DNA of 64,000 bases from Phallusia fumigata (GCA_008931825.1 QXVZ01033308.1:27373-91372), one strand, 5' to 3'. Counted from the first letter of the stretch, positions 46,941 to 60,800 are shown. A program made the numbers and translations. Notes: a model not told the origin generated them from the letters alone.

Positions 46941-47862
46941 ACCACAGCCTTTGTCGCGTAAACACAGCCTCAGTGGCGGCTCAAGAACATAGATCTGTTA
47001 CTGCTAAGACTACCTGGAAGTTCCACTGGTCCCCGTCAAACTGAAGTTCACACTAAGGCATAACGCCGGAACCCATTAGCAGGTGGCCTTTTACGACCCA
47101 TCCAGTTGCTGGAGTAAAACGAGGCAGACGTCTGGCCATTTCGTCTTGGCACTCTATTTAAGGAGAACAGACGTGGCCCTCAAAGAATGTCGTCTCGCCA
47201 AATTGTGCCTTGTCTTTGGGATTCCTTGGCGAAAGATCACAAAAACCGCTTTACAATTATACTACTGATGTATCATTCTTGCAATTGGCTTTTTGCCAGA
47301 CCAAACTTTCACTTGCCAAACGTAGGGTTTGAAGTTGTTTAGTGTTAAGTAAACGATGACAATCAGACGGGAAAATAATAATAACTTCACTGATTGATCA
47401 ATCACTGAGGTAAAAAATCTAGTTGATGTACTTATACACAACAAATAAAATAATCTTCCATTTATTAAAGGAACAAAACTGCGCAAGGTAAACATAATCA
47501 ACCAAGAAAATGGAAATACATATATTTAATCAAAAACCATGGTAATAAAAAAAGAAACTAATAATGAAACGGATACATATATGTTTTCATAGAACACCTG
47601 CCTGTTAACACAAGACATAATTAGGAGGGTGGGTACACTTTACAAATGAATTGTATTTATAGGTTCTGTTATATTTACCACATCATGTTTTTAAAAACAA
47701 ATTTTATCATGCTTATAAATTTTTAATTATCGTAAAAATGGTAACTACTATCAGCGTTGCTATTAAAAACACTTATTTTGTAAGTTTCAAAAACAACCAA
47801 GCCTCTTTTTCCATATGAAACAACATAATACAGAAATATGCGAGCGAAACTACATTACACCT
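46941..47862. other. Upstream of the CUB-NTR gene and 3' region of the Kelch gene
   Basis: AT-rich, no coding region recognised. A minus-strand AATAAA (tttatt at 47461-47466) could end the Kelch-like transcript, giving a 3'UTR of about 400 nt; other signals are possible. The CUB-NTR promoter should lie at the left edge; no TATA box was identified. Confidence 0.45.
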
Positions 47863-49758
47863 TTAACTCATGTCCACATCCTCATCTTGTTGCATGTTTT
47901 CATTGCTGTTATTTAACCTTCTAGGCTGCTGTGGGGGTAATTCCGCAAGCAAAGTGCCAGGTATGCGTAGAGCACAGCATGACACGCTGGTCAAGGGCTC
48001 TGGAAAGTCAGTGGCTTTTTCCCAAACATCTCTGTTAGGATCATAGCAGGCAACAGTGCGAACATCTTTGCGTTCTCTCCAAGTATGACCTCCGACCACA
48101 TATATTTTACCTCCCACTACAGCTGCACCAGCTTCACTTTGTCCAGCAAAAAGTGGTGCAACCTCAGTCCACTGTTCAGTCTTGATGTCGAACATTTCAG
48201 TCGTTAGTACGTCCCTCCTTGCTCCATTGGTTTTGTTATTGCCACCAATGCAGTAGAGTTTGTCCGCAAAATCAACCATGCAGTGGAGGCCCCGTTCTGT
48301 CTTCAGCCTTGGCTTGGGCTCCCACTTATCTTCTTTTGGATGATAACAGTAAACTTCCCTCTGAAAACCGTCCGAAGCAAATCCACCAGCAATATACATT
48401 TTTCCACCACATGGTGCACCAGAGTGGGCACAAACTGAATGTGGAAGATCAACTACTGATTCCCATTTGTCGCGATCTACCCTGTATCTCTCTGCAGAGC
48501 TTAGTGGGCCAGTGTGATTGCGTCCAGCGATTGCATACAGATATCCATCAATAGCACTGACATGAAAATCAGTTCTGGTTTCCAACATGTTGCTCATTTT
48601 CTTCCAGCGATTAAATCTTGGGTCATATCTGTACACATTCGACATGGCAGTGCTTCCATTGTTGTCGAACATTTCCTGACCTCCAACCACAAACAGAAAA
48701 TCATTGAGTACAGCAACACAGTGGCAATATGCTGGTAAATCCATTTCGCCCAAGTGCAACCACAAGTTGGCTTCTTTGTTAAACAGTTGAACTTCCCGTG
48801 AAACATGATTTGTTGACTCTTTTCCACCAATGGCCACCAAGCAAGGCATAACTGAGCGTACTTGGAATCTAGGTGATTGCATCAGTGGCTTTTTGTGGGG
48901 TAGCATGTGATACTTTGTAGCTTCTAACAAAAGCTTCATGCAGTCTGAGTCATTCTGCATGAAATGTACAGTCTGCACTTTTTCATCAAGATCTTCTGGA
49001 GATATCAGAGGAAACCGAATATGTTGCATGATCAAGAAAACTTTGGCCAACCGTGCCTGATCATGCGCTAGCCAGCGATTAGCGGCTTCAAATAGTTCAA
49101 GTTCTGAATGGCCGCAAATATCATTACTCTCCAATAGTGCGCATATGTCAGTTTCAGAAAGTCTCAAAAACTCGTCAGTTCGGACAAACTGGGTAAAATG
49201 AGAGAGAATAAAAGCACGGACACAGTCCTCCACTTCTGTCAGGTTAAAAAACTTTGCTATTTTGCTTATATCCGCACAGTTTTGGGTGGAAATCTCTGAC
49301 TGCAAAAATTCGCAACAAAACTTGACAACTGAAAGAATCTGTAAATGATTTGCTGCAAAGAGTATGTCTTGCATGTTTTGGACATTCAGGTTTACAGACG
49401 AAGTATATATGAAATCAAGGACAGCCTGCATTCCAATGGCACTAAAGCCCTTTAGCTCAATGACATCCTGGTGGCTTTCTTTCATTTCGGAAGTGAACAT
49501 TGACCTGAAATATGGACTGCATGAAGCAAGCACAGCACGATGGGCACCAAACTTTTGTTCTTCAACAAGCAGATGAACATCACAAAGTGATGATTGTTTT
49601 CTTAGTTCATTTAGGCCAGTTAGAACTCGCGTATCATGTACTTGGGACGTATACTGTCGGGAATCCCCATTTTGTGTCATAACACTATGACTTGTAGGGC
49701 TGTCCGGAACAGCTGTTTCATAATGAGGATGTAAATTTGGAAATTTGGCATTTGCCAT
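47863..49758 (-). CDS. BTB-BACK-Kelch protein, KLHL9/KLHL13-like
   Basis: Substrate adaptor for a cullin-3 ubiquitin ligase, by family. Single exon of 1896 nt, 631 aa, from the ATG at 49758 (MANAKFPNLHPHYETAV). A longer frame upstream has no ATG. The BTB domain (about residues 40-150: SSLCDVHLLVEEQKFGAHRA, YFRSMFTSEMKE) is followed by BACK (about 155-260) and a propeller of about six Kelch repeats (about 300-590) with repeated YxxGG and W-containing blades such as RGLHCMV..DKLYCIGG and GKIYVVGG. Segments like VQTVHFMQNDSDC and MLPHKKPLMQSPRFQVRS match the KLHL9/13/26 subgroup, KLHL9/13 best. The C-terminal tail is acidic and Asn-rich. The subgroup call is from memory and moderately sure. Confidence 0.93.
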   Translation of the reverse strand: MANAKFPNLHPHYETAVPDSPTSHSVMTQNGDSRQYTSQVHDTRVLTGLNELRKQSSLCDVHLLVEEQKFGAHRAVLASCSPYFRSMFTSEMKESHQDVIELKGFSAIGMQAVLDFIYTSSVNLNVQNMQDILFAANHLQILSVVKFCCEFLQSEISTQNCADISKIAKFFNLTEVEDCVRAFILSHFTQFVRTDEFLRLSETDICALLESNDICGHSELELFEAANRWLAHDQARLAKVFLIMQHIRFPLISPEDLDEKVQTVHFMQNDSDCMKLLLEATKYHMLPHKKPLMQSPRFQVRSVMPCLVAIGGKESTNHVSREVQLFNKEANLWLHLGEMDLPAYCHCVAVLNDFLFVVGGQEMFDNNGSTAMSNVYRYDPRFNRWKKMSNMLETRTDFHVSAIDGYLYAIAGRNHTGPLSSAERYRVDRDKWESVVDLPHSVCAHSGAPCGGKMYIAGGFASDGFQREVYCYHPKEDKWEPKPRLKTERGLHCMVDFADKLYCIGGNNKTNGARRDVLTTEMFDIKTEQWTEVAPLFAGQSEAGAAVVGGKIYVVGGHTWRERKDVRTVACYDPNRDVWEKATDFPEPLTSVSCCALRIPGTLLAELPPQQPRRLNNSNENMQQDEDVDMS

Positions 49759-50889
49759 CTTTGTGGCCTCTACACTTCTCAATATAACTTAATCTTTACC
49801 AACCAAAATCAAAAATGCTAAAATATCTGTTTTAACAAACAAAACAGGAATAACTATCAATAGTTGTGACGACCACGAAAACAAAGCCATGTAGAAAAAG
49901 ATACAACATAACTCTAATCCTGTGTAAATTAGTTTTAAAAAATCCTGTAACCTGAAAACCGTAACGACAATTAAATGCTAAATACTACAAATCTACAACT
50001 TTTAGAAAACAACAGTAAATCGTAACACACACCACCCTCTCAGCAATGAGCTGCGAGCTTCCTAGGACAAGGAAGGAAAACCACGCATTGGAATAACAAA
50101 GCTATCGCCATCTGCTCGAAATAACAAACACTTCAGCCTCTATCTATCAATCATTAATTTAGAAAATACTTGGGAGATGTTTTAGAGCTAGAGTAATTCA
50201 CACTGATTGACGCAACGCAGCTGACATATCGATTTGTTTGTTTACAAATCTTTCGAAATATTTCTGGTTACAGTGGCCTCTATGCCTTCAGTGTATTCAT
50301 CCAGGGCAAATTTTACCCAGAAGCAATCGAGAAAAAACGTTCTTTCCTAACATCCAAACTGCAACCACCCTTGAAGAGTCACCGAACGAACGAATTTGCA
50401 TTTTTGCTGTCTCGCACGTCATGCACCAACAAACTTCCGTGTAAGTAGCTGGACGATTAAAACATCCAGACAAGTCGAGCCAAGTCCTCTTTGACAACAC
50501 TGTACAGCAAAGCATAACATTTTACATGCTACACTGGTTGTTCGTCCGTAAGGTTCCACGTTTCGGTGTATCAATATATTTCGGCAGATCTGTTGGTTTG
50601 TTTCATTTTGTCCTCGGTGATTCGAACAGCGCCTGAATACGCTATAATCGATGCGCCATTGTGTTACGTGCTTCAGTTCAGCTGTATCCTTTTTTAATTT
50701 TTTGGTTGGTAACCTCAATTTGGGTCATCCTGTTCGGTTTCACTGGGTTGAATCCCGCTTAAGGGAAACACAAGCGTTCGAGACACACGATCACAACCAA
50801 CAACCTCACGAAACAGTCGCGCTAACAACTCAGTCAATTTACCAAAAATATTTTTTATCGCCTCAAGCAAGGATGGCAGTACGATACCT

Positions 50890-51056
50890 ATTGGTTTGTG
50901 CGTACAAGGTACCTCGTTGCATAGGGCGCACTGTACCACCGTACCGTACTCCACTGCCTTCCACGGTTAAGGACGACAGTAAGGTATGGTACGTATTAAG
51001 TTGTGCGAACCATGTACCTTGTTGCGAAGGGCTGCGTACCGCTCCGTACTTCCACC
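50890..51056. repeat. Diverged tandem direct repeat
   Basis: Two units of about 60 bp share the order gtgcg-a-ggtacct(c/t)gttgc-agggc-gta-ccgtact(t)ccac at about 50890-50953 and 50998-51056. No coding or element identity was recognised. Confidence 0.5.
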
Positions 51057-51555
51057 CCATAGTCACAAGTCATATACTTATCAAACGCGTATAAACGGAG
51101 TCCTTAAACTTGCAAAAAAAACAGTTTAAAAGTTGTATTCACAAGCAAGAACAACTTAAAGGGAGTGATTTGGATGAATTCAATCGGCGTAAAAGGAAAA
51201 AGTGACAAAAAACTTAAGCATTGGAAGCAGGGTATCACAATTATGGCATAGATTCGCAACTGGTTCATGTGATGCCCATACGTAGCCATTGGCACAGACG
51301 ATCGGCAAAAAAGAAGCACCTTATAAATTGTGTTAGTGGTCCAAAGACAAAATGGTCGCATCCGATAAAAAAGAACATGAAACGCGATGATAAAATAACC
51401 GGCCTTACAGCATAGATTATAAACACAAAATTAAATTGCGAGAGGAAATGATTAAGGTTGGTAATTACACGATGAGAAGAACTGACCTAGCACAAAATGA
51501 CTGCCGTATATGTTTAGTAGACAACACAGAAGGCAATGATCTCTAGAAACGGCGG

Positions 51556-51561
51556 TTTATT
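51556..51561 (-). terminator. AATAAA polyadenylation signal for the plexin gene
   Basis: tttatt on the + strand (AATAAA on the minus strand), 283 nt downstream of the plexin stop codon at 51844-51846. Confidence 0.5.
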
Positions 51562-51843
51562 TTATACCGTCACTTAACGCTAGTATGTTTTAAACAATCT
51601 GTTAAAGCACGGTTCTCCACAAGGCAGTAAGCGACAAATTGATAAATGATCACAAGGTTAAAAGTTACGAAAATGCGTTAAAGAACTGACGACACCTGCG
51701 CAAAAAAGACAAAGAAACAATAGGCTAAGCACGTAGCTTGCGCCACGCCTCACGGGCGCCCTCATTCGACCAATCTCCTCGGTTGCGTGAGGCCGGCAGC
51801 CTTCGCGTCATAACTTGGCAGTCCCCAGCCACAAACCAGTTGC

Positions 51844-54800
51844 TCACGAGGCACCGTTGCTTGGGAGACAGATGCTCTCCAATCGCTCGGGCAGCTTCTG
51901 CCGTAGAGCCTCCGGTTCGTTCTCGAGTGATTCCATTATCTGGTCGCTGTACCTTTGCACGTAGCTGTAGAGCTGCTGGAGGGCAGCGACGGTGTTGAAG
52001 TCACACGAGTGGGCCTGTTTGGTAAATTGAATTAAACTTTCGGCGACTTACTTTCGCGAGCATTTGAACCTCGTTTGGTCAAAACAGGAATCAACGGCAA
52101 ACTGCTGGCGAGAGGCAGTAATTCGCATTACAACTTACGTATGTTAATTAAAAACATAACAGAGTTTTCATATTGACCTCACTTGCGTATATAACGCACG
52201 ATTTTAAGCTTTTCGTCATTATGAACTAATGGTGACCACAGCTAGTGTCGAAACGTTAGCAAGAAGTTCTCTGGCAGATATTTTTTAATTGAGCTGCTCT
52301 TTACGTCCGTCTCCTGTGTTCCTAAACTTACGTATGATTCTTCGTTCAGAAACGCCGCCATGTTTTTCGGATTGAGCCTTGGCATGTCCGTGATGTCCGA
52401 ATAGTATCTGCAAAAAAATGCGAAATACGTAAAAACTTTCCCGTGAAGTGAAAACGCAAAGTTGGCGGGGGGCAAAGATATCCGACAGCAACTTACGATT
52501 TCACCCAGTGCCTGTAGTTTGGAATATCCTTGGCGTAGAGAAGCTTGTTGGATGGCGAGTCCTTGCCATACTTGTATTCGGCGGTTGAGCACGAATCCAT
52601 GAAGGCTTGAGCGATGACGGACAAGTAGCAGTCGACGATCGCCGACTTGTGAATGTCGAACACGAACTCCGGGTTTTTGATCATGTTCACCCAGAAGCGC
52701 AGAGGTAAGCTGGAAAAATGACAAACGGAAACACGATTTGTTAAACTTGGGGCATTTAAAAACTAACTGCCAGACCAAACTTGTTTTTAGTGAAAACATT
52801 TTATTGCAAACGCTTCGAGGATCGCTGTTGTCATGATCGGTGCATAATGATGCATATGTATTCAATATATACAAGTTCTCTGGCAGTTATGTTTTTTAAT
52901 CAAACTATGATTCTGTTTAACTTTCAAGGCTTGATAATGGGGTATATTTTTAGGTTGCTGGACCACAGAATAATAAGTAACTTGGCTCACCCCCAAATGT
53001 CTGTCTTTTTGCACAAAAGAGCGATTTCCTAAAGACTGATCATCAAGTATTTGTTTTGTGGCAACATTTAAAAAAAATCAGTTGTGACAAATCAGCAGCA
53101 AAAATACTGTCCTGGCGCAATAACGCGCATGTTTATTTTCAGTAACCCGTTCAATAAGATGCGTCACCGCTAACCCGACACAACTTACCAGTTGCTCTTC
53201 CAGGTGTGTACGATCTCTGGATCGGTGATGTCGTGGATGTCGGCCTGGTGGTCGAGAAAGTCGAACATGTGTTTAACCGCGAGCGGTAGGGCGTGACCGC
53301 GTTGCGTCACACTGAAAATCGTCTCGAAAAGATCATCGACGAACTTCTGTATTGTACCCTGGAGATATGAACGCAAAAATAGCGATGGTAATTGTTAAAC
53401 TTATAGCAAGCCAAATAAAACAGGATTTAGTGTTAAGTCTAGCAGGAAAAATGACAAATTAGCCTGCAAGGTGTTATATCCACTGTAAAAAAAACGAAAA
53501 AAAACGCATCATTCGAGCCATGTACGCTACCTGGAACGGGGCATTGTTTAAAGGCAATTAAATTTAAATACAAACACCAAATTGTTGTAGTTAGTTATAC
53601 CTTGGTGGTCAGAAGCCTTGTCAGGTAAATTTCGGAAACCATCTTGTTTCCACGATCGTTTCCTTCGCGTCGGTCTTGGTCGTTTTGCTTCACCTACACA
53701 GAGACACAATGCAAGCGTTAGGTCAATTGGCGAACTGTCACAGTCAAATGCTTTGTGAGTAGTTACCAAATGATAGAGTTTTCCCTCGGAAAGCAATGTT
53801 GGAGTCCCGGAACGACTGGTTTGCTTGTAACGTGGCAAACTTGTGTTGCTGCCTTCCATCGACTGGAAGAGTCTGTAAAAAATTAAATTGCATTCCAAAG
53901 CTTGTAATGAACCAACAATCAAACACTGAAACTCGTGGGCAGTGTAACATACCGGAACGGAACAAAAAGGAATAACGTTATGCGGTCTGGGCAAATTGTT
54001 TATTTCGGTATTTCGTTCCGGTACCGATATTTTTATTTCGTTCCGGTCTGACCGAAACAAAATTATAACGGTATTTTTTCGGTACTTCAGNTCTGACCGA
54101 AACAAAATTATAACGGTATTTTTTCGGTACTTCAGTCTGTGTTTCTTGTCAAATCTAATAAACTGCAATGTAAACAACTCTCAACCGAACAAAGTAAGCA
54201 AGTTGCAACACAAAAAGGTTGTTGTTTGGTGGTTATTACCTCACATAACACTTAACATTTATGATAAACAGATGACATCAGACAAACGTTATCGCACCAT
54301 TTGGGATAAAACAAACACAAGGATAATGTTAGGTATCAAACAGGAAATTTCAAGCAACTCTTCCGGGTTATATGTCAAGACCGAAATACCGGAATAAAAA
54401 AGCGGTATTTCGTTCCGTTCCGGTATTTTGATCTTTTTTATTTCGTTATTTTGTTCCGGTATAAAACATTGCTCCTAGGTCATTTACTTTGTGATCATAG
54501 CATTTTTTTAAATTTTATGTTTTTGGGTCCTGTGAATCAACAACGGGTGAACAGGGGTAAAAAATTGTCAGTGCACAACTTTAGATGCTCTTCTATCATG
54601 TGTACAAATTTAAAGACTATCGGATTGCTCTTTCTTGGCCAAAACGTGTAAACAAACCCGCGTTAGACAGAAGAAAGTGAAAACACTATGTGTTCTCTTT
54701 AAAGTGGACACATTAGTAAATCAAGCAGTCCTTACAAAGGAAACGAACTTCTACACAACAAAAAATTACATTTTCCAGCCGATGAATTTCACAATACTTA

Positions 54801-57800
54801 ATTTACATTGACTTTAATGGAGGACTACAACAGTCGGATACATGCTTTTGCACAACACAAATTTGCGCGCAGGGATGTTTGGTCTGCGAGGCATTGAATT
54901 ATTCATACCTGCTGCCGCTTCCGTTATGTCTGTGGCCGCTTGCCTTCGAGTTGGTCGACATGGCTGAATAGTTAAGCACTGAACTGCCTTGACGAGGGAT
55001 GACTGCCACCAGGGACCCATCCTCGACCTGGAAAGTAAAGGGGGCAGCTTAGTTAAACACAAACTACAGCGTTTTGTTTACAATGGGCTTTGCGCGGAAC
55101 CGTGACGTTTTTACCTAAGTTGAAACAGTACTGCTATAAAAATTAGATTGCTGCTTTTAAGTTAGGTCAACTGGGGGTCTTAAGTGATCTTGGACAGATA
55201 CCTATCTAGCGTTTGTGCAAAGTTTATTAAACGCCTTTATTAGACCAAAACTTCATGGAAGGAGACTTATATTTATCAATTGCCTCTCAAGCAGACAGAT
55301 ACTTCAGCGTCACAACTTACCGAGTAGTGTTCGAGAGTGTTTACCACTTTCCCATCTTCATCGGTTTCGTTCGTTGTGTCCTCGTCCCGTAAAATGAACG
55401 GACCGAGCTGACCGGATCTCCTCCACTCTGTCACACAAAAATATATTACGTCCGCTGATTTTCCTGAGCCCAGTTGTCATGTGCAAAACGAAATTTTGTT
55501 TTATACAATAAAATTTCAACACAATTTGATGAATATTTAAGAACCAAGGGGCCGTGAAAACAACACATATTTCGGGTTATGAAGATGAAAAATAAGCGAA
55601 TCCAACCAAAAGTCACAAAATACTCATGCATTTGTACCGAATATAAAAATATTATACTTTTATTCAACTCAATTTAGTAAGTATTACTGTTGTTAAAATT
55701 TCAAGTTTAACGGGTCAACTAAGGTAAAACTTTACAGCGCACAATTTCAGACACCCATCTATCATGTGTGCAAAACGTCTGAACGACTTTTTGGACCATG
55801 CAGGAGAAACAAACCGACGTAGAAGACAGAAAAAAAAACAGAATAAAAAAGTATGTGTCCCCCTTAGGAAGGGTTGCATTACTTTTTGTACCAAAAAATA
55901 GCTTACCAAGGTCAACGTGTTCAGGATGGGGTCGCAACGAGTAGTGAACATGCATGTATGCGACGTCGAGTACTTTGCGCTTGACTTGCGACACAGAGTC
56001 ACAACTGAGTACTTTAACTGCGAACTCGAACTGGTCGTGGTCGCTCATGTAGTTCGTCACACGAAGCGTCTGGATAAAATACAGCCATCATGGAACTATG
56101 GTAGTAAAACCGTTACTTACATTCACAACTATTTAGGATAGCATTGTCCCATTTGACGTGCGACATTTTAAGACTTTTTCAGTGGTAATATTTTGTAGTG
56201 AGAAATTGCTGTGAATAAGTGGTTAGAAATAACTCTTTTCAAAGCGTAAATCATTTTATCCTTGACCAAGTCCCTAATAAACCGTTGTTTCAAAGTTCAA
56301 AAGTTGAATTGTTCTGTAGGAAGTCAAATGAAAAACCACAATTTAGCTAAAGAGTGAAGTGCGCAGCCTGCGAAAAAAATTGTAGCTTAGGTATGAAAGC
56401 ACGCTTACAATGATGTCATGATCGACAGTCTGACGCAGCAGTTTATCTTCGCTTAGCGAATATCTCGCTTCGTTGGTGAACATATCGACCGGTCCCTTGT
56501 CCACCTGTTGCTTGATGGCCCGGTACAACATAAACAGCGGCTCGCCAGCACATTCCTAACGAAAAGGCAGACAAGTTACATACTGAGAGATTTTACAACA
56601 ATGGTTTACACTTATAACAATAGTTTTGAGTGCATATTACAAAATACCACCCGCAAGTGCAAAACAAAGGAAATTTCTCGTATTGTTCAGTGTTAGAACT
56701 CTATAGTGGTGGGCAGAAATAGGCAGCTTCGTGATGGACTTTTTTGTGGGGCTTCAGTAGTAAATACAATCAAAACAGGAAATTGAAATTGAAGTTCGAA
56801 CTTGACTAGATCGTTTTTTTATGCTAACTTTTTTTAGTGCCTCGATTCCTAAAAATATAACTTATATATATATGTATTTTTACATATATATCAGTAACAA
56901 AAAATTAACTAAGCTTTTAAAAGCGCCTGCAGAAACAACACGGGCTACAAAAATCGCACAGAACAATCTAACATAGCAACAAAGTTATTAAAATTTACAT
57001 TTATGATATAGAACCGATTAACTTACCACCACGAATCTGTGGAGTAAGATGCTAAACCAATGAGTCAGCATTTTTTCGGCGACCGATTCCGTCCGACGAA
57101 GTAAGAGTTTCGGATGGTTTTTGCTCTCCATGTTTTTGTCGATCAATTCTGACAAAAGTTGCTCCAGGATTCTGCGCGAAATTTGTGAAAGGATAAACCG
57201 AAGCCCGAAAATCACTATAACAGCTGCCCGCAACAGGTAGAGTTTAGTGTGCGGATAGAGCAAATGAAAACACCTGTCCACACATTGTCGCCTCAAGCAT
57301 GATACGTGAAGCAATGGTAAAACAGCATGGGTTTGTTGTGTCCAAGAAACTCGGTTAAATCCTAACCTGCAGTACTTTCTAATTTGTATGCAGGCAGTTT
57401 TAAACTTTGGCTGTTTTGACAGCCTAAGCAGTTAAAGATTCAAATTCACACACTGGCGTTTGACTACAAGCCTTAGCAAACGCTATCCTCCGTCAAGACA
57501 CTTACTCTGTGGCGTAAACCAGTCTGTTCTGCAGAATCACCAGGATCAAGCCAGCGACGTTGGCTCTGAAAAAACAAAATCAAGCATTACAACCTTCGCC
57601 AACCTCCCGCGAGCGACGTGATGTTACACTTACTTGTCCTTCATTGTGAAAGAGTTCTGCCGCTCGATGGAGCGTATGAAGCAGAGCATGAAACATTTGT
57701 TTTCAATGAGCGAATTGAATCGATCCATGGTTAAGGATTGCTGAGCCCTCTGCATAGGACGCGTGCTGCTTGTGCGGGAATCTGTAGAGAATAAGATCGA

Positions 57801-60800
57801 ACTTGGAAGTTTTCAATTCCGAACAGCTTGGTGCAAAGATGTGTGTTTTATTTGCACCAGAATGGGTGCGTATATATTCGTACAGCTTTTTGTGTAATAT
57901 AGCTGTTTTTAAATTTTCGGGGCCCTGTGGGTTAACCGATGGGTCAACTGGGGTTAGAGCGACAGTGTACAACTTAAGATGGTCATCCACCTATAAATGT
58001 GTGCAAATTTAAGGAAAATTTGACGGCTTTTTCTTGACAAAACGTGAGGAATAAACCAGCGTTAAACAGAAAAAATTGAGTGAAAACAATATAAGCACCC
58101 TTTCTTTGAAAGGACTTTTATTAAAAAGGCCATCCACGAAAAGCCAGAACGCGTTTCTTATGTATCAATCAGAAATCTACGCAAATATCGACTTACCGCT
58201 TCTTTCCAGTTGGTTGGGAATTAACAAACTGTGATGACCTGACATTGTGGGGTCGGGGAAAAGGACACGCAGCAAGTAAACCCGATAATCAAGATAGGGG
58301 ATTCCCACGCCCCCACCCACCGTATCCAGCTCACTCATGTCGGTCTGAAGCTCAGCGAATGCTGTGGAAAGTTAACAAAATATAGAGTGCTGCTAATTAC
58401 CCTTTGGTTTTCGGCTATCAATGCGATATGGGAATAGCGTTAGTCTGAAATAGCACGGAAATAACAACAACCACCAATAAACACATAGAGTCATTACTAC
58501 TGTTTGTTGTACACGACATATTGAAAGAATAGTAATAACTTTTGTTACCTGCCGATCATGTGCCATATAGGTTCTTCTGGGCCCGAAAGGCAACATTTGG
58601 TTTAGCACACGGTTAAAACAGTAACTATTCGCGAAAGTCGCCCAATTTAGTTTTTTTACCCTCCATGTTTTACGGTTTATAGAGGATTTAAAGTTTTTAA
58701 TTCAAAACAAACTTGCTAGCCTAGCAGGTCTGCGCCATACTGTGAGATGTCGAGCATTACTGCAACGAATTCAACACCAGCAAGCGACAAACAATACACA
58801 CCTTCTTTGCAAACTTTGGCGACCTTGGATTCCATGACGCTCATTTGAACTTGCATATTCTTGACCTCCTGGTCACTAGCGTGCATTCGGCGTCGATATA
58901 TGCACACCACTGTCAGCACAAGAGCTCCGATCAGGATCAGCAGGCTTACGGCAACGGCGGCGACCAACACAAGATTTACTGAATCCTCCTGAGTGTATTC
59001 GAGACTGCCAACTTGTGCGCCGTAACCACCGATGGTCACCTGTGATTTGTTGAAGAATTTTTGTTGTTGTGTTGGCTTGCACAAAGTTTCTTACGAAATT
59101 GTTTTACTGATACATGAGGTGCATGAAAGCGCACAAATCTACGAGATAAGATGGGGTTGGTTTTAGCATTTTATTTGAACCAAGTACCCACTGATTATGA
59201 TTTAGCTAAGTGTGTCCTTATCTGTGATGAGATGATATTCGTATTTTTTGGGGGTTCTGGGGTTTAACCTAACCAAACGTGGCTGGATTCAGGACAACAC
59301 ATAAGCGCGGAGCGCCATCAAATGCTTTGTACAGTAAAGGGTACGAAGCCAGTTCAGCAGGCAACCTCAACCCAACAAAAGACTTTCGAAACGAATGGCA
59401 GTTTCCATTACAAACGCAAATTTCAATGACTTCATCACTGACTTACCACAACTGGGTATTTCCCGATATCCACAGCTGGCGGTTGACATTCGATCTGGTC
59501 TGTGTCATATCTTGTCACATTACAATCCTCGTCCCCGATTTTTACCGACACGATCTTGCTTATGCAGTTGTTGCCCTGGGGGCACAGGTTTCTACCCTGA
59601 AATGGAAATGCCAAAGTCTGCATTAAAATTTATACAGCCCATGAATGTTTTGTAGTTGTACATGTTCTCGTACTGAAAAAATATGTCTGTATCAGCTGTC
59701 AATTTTTATTTCGTTTTTTCCCCAAATTTGATTGTGCTATTTGTTTCTGCAGGAAACAAACATTTCAACATAGTTAAAATCCAAAGACGGCTGTGTTACA
59801 TGTGCGCCAGGCCTGAATAATAGTCGGTCTTTCAAACAATTCCATTCAAAAAGGCGTGGGAGGCAGAAACATCTAGCTTGCGGTTGGATTTAAAGAGGGC
59901 AAGAGCCTATCCAGAACTAGCGCTTTACAATGCAAACCGCCGCGCCTGTGTAGCTCACTGCATGCTGCACATATCAGCTTTTAGTAAGGTAGATCAACCT
60001 ACGTTACCAACTATGAATTAGATGCACTCGGAATCTGCACTGACTCTATTACATGTTTTTTCCTAGGTAAACAAAAGACCAAGCGTTATTATACAAATAT
60101 TGTACACTGTTACGGTAACTTACAATGGTATCTAACTCTTTTTAATAACCAATGAGTTGTCAAGCTAAAGTTTACCATAAAAAATCAACTAAAAGATATA
60201 GTCTCCCTGTTTTCGCAAAAAATGTGCGTTACGCGACAAACTAGTCGAATTTTTGCCATCCTGCGCTCTGGCACGATCATTCAACGTCGTTCGCGCAATA
60301 CAAATCCACTTACAAATATGTATATGGGCTCGTCCCGGTAGATCTTGGTCTGATCCGGGGAGTCGAACATCTCGAAGACGGGATCAGGCACGTACTGCAG
60401 TTGCCCGCTTTCCCAATGAGTTTCCTGGCATTTTGGCGACTCAATGTAAACCGCATTAGTCATTCCTCCTGCAATACCGACCACACACAAAGTAAACTGC
60501 TAGAATCTATCGAGGGATTAGTTGTATATACAATACAGGGGGAAAGGGTATGATGTGCAAGTGGTACGTGTTATTGGGCTGAAATTCCGACCAAGTGGGA
60601 CAGATTCAGGTGCTTGCATAGAGTAGGCAATTGTAATCACATTTGTATCATTACAAATCTTTGTTTGACAAACCTGATTTGGACGCGTGTGCGCGGCGAT
60701 TTGTGATGGCTGGTGAAACGCATTCGAGCGTGCTGCTTTGACCAATCACACGGCATTTCTGCGAATAGAGTAAACACGAAATTTAAAAATTTAAATTTCA

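Larger units (their letters stand above)
49759..51843. other. Upstream of the Kelch gene and 3' region of the plexin gene
   Basis: No coding region supported. It contains a diverged direct repeat (about 50890-50953 and 50998-51056) rich in ggtacc and cgtacc. A minus-strand AATAAA at 51556-51561 lies 283 nt past the plexin stop and is a plausible 3' end for that gene. The Kelch 5'UTR starts just upstream of 49758. Confidence 0.5.

Noticed and set aside
49759-49782. Extra N-terminal codons of the Kelch-like frame up to 49782
   Set aside because: The frame opens with TTG, not ATG. The first ATG, at 49758, is followed by plausible protein sequence.
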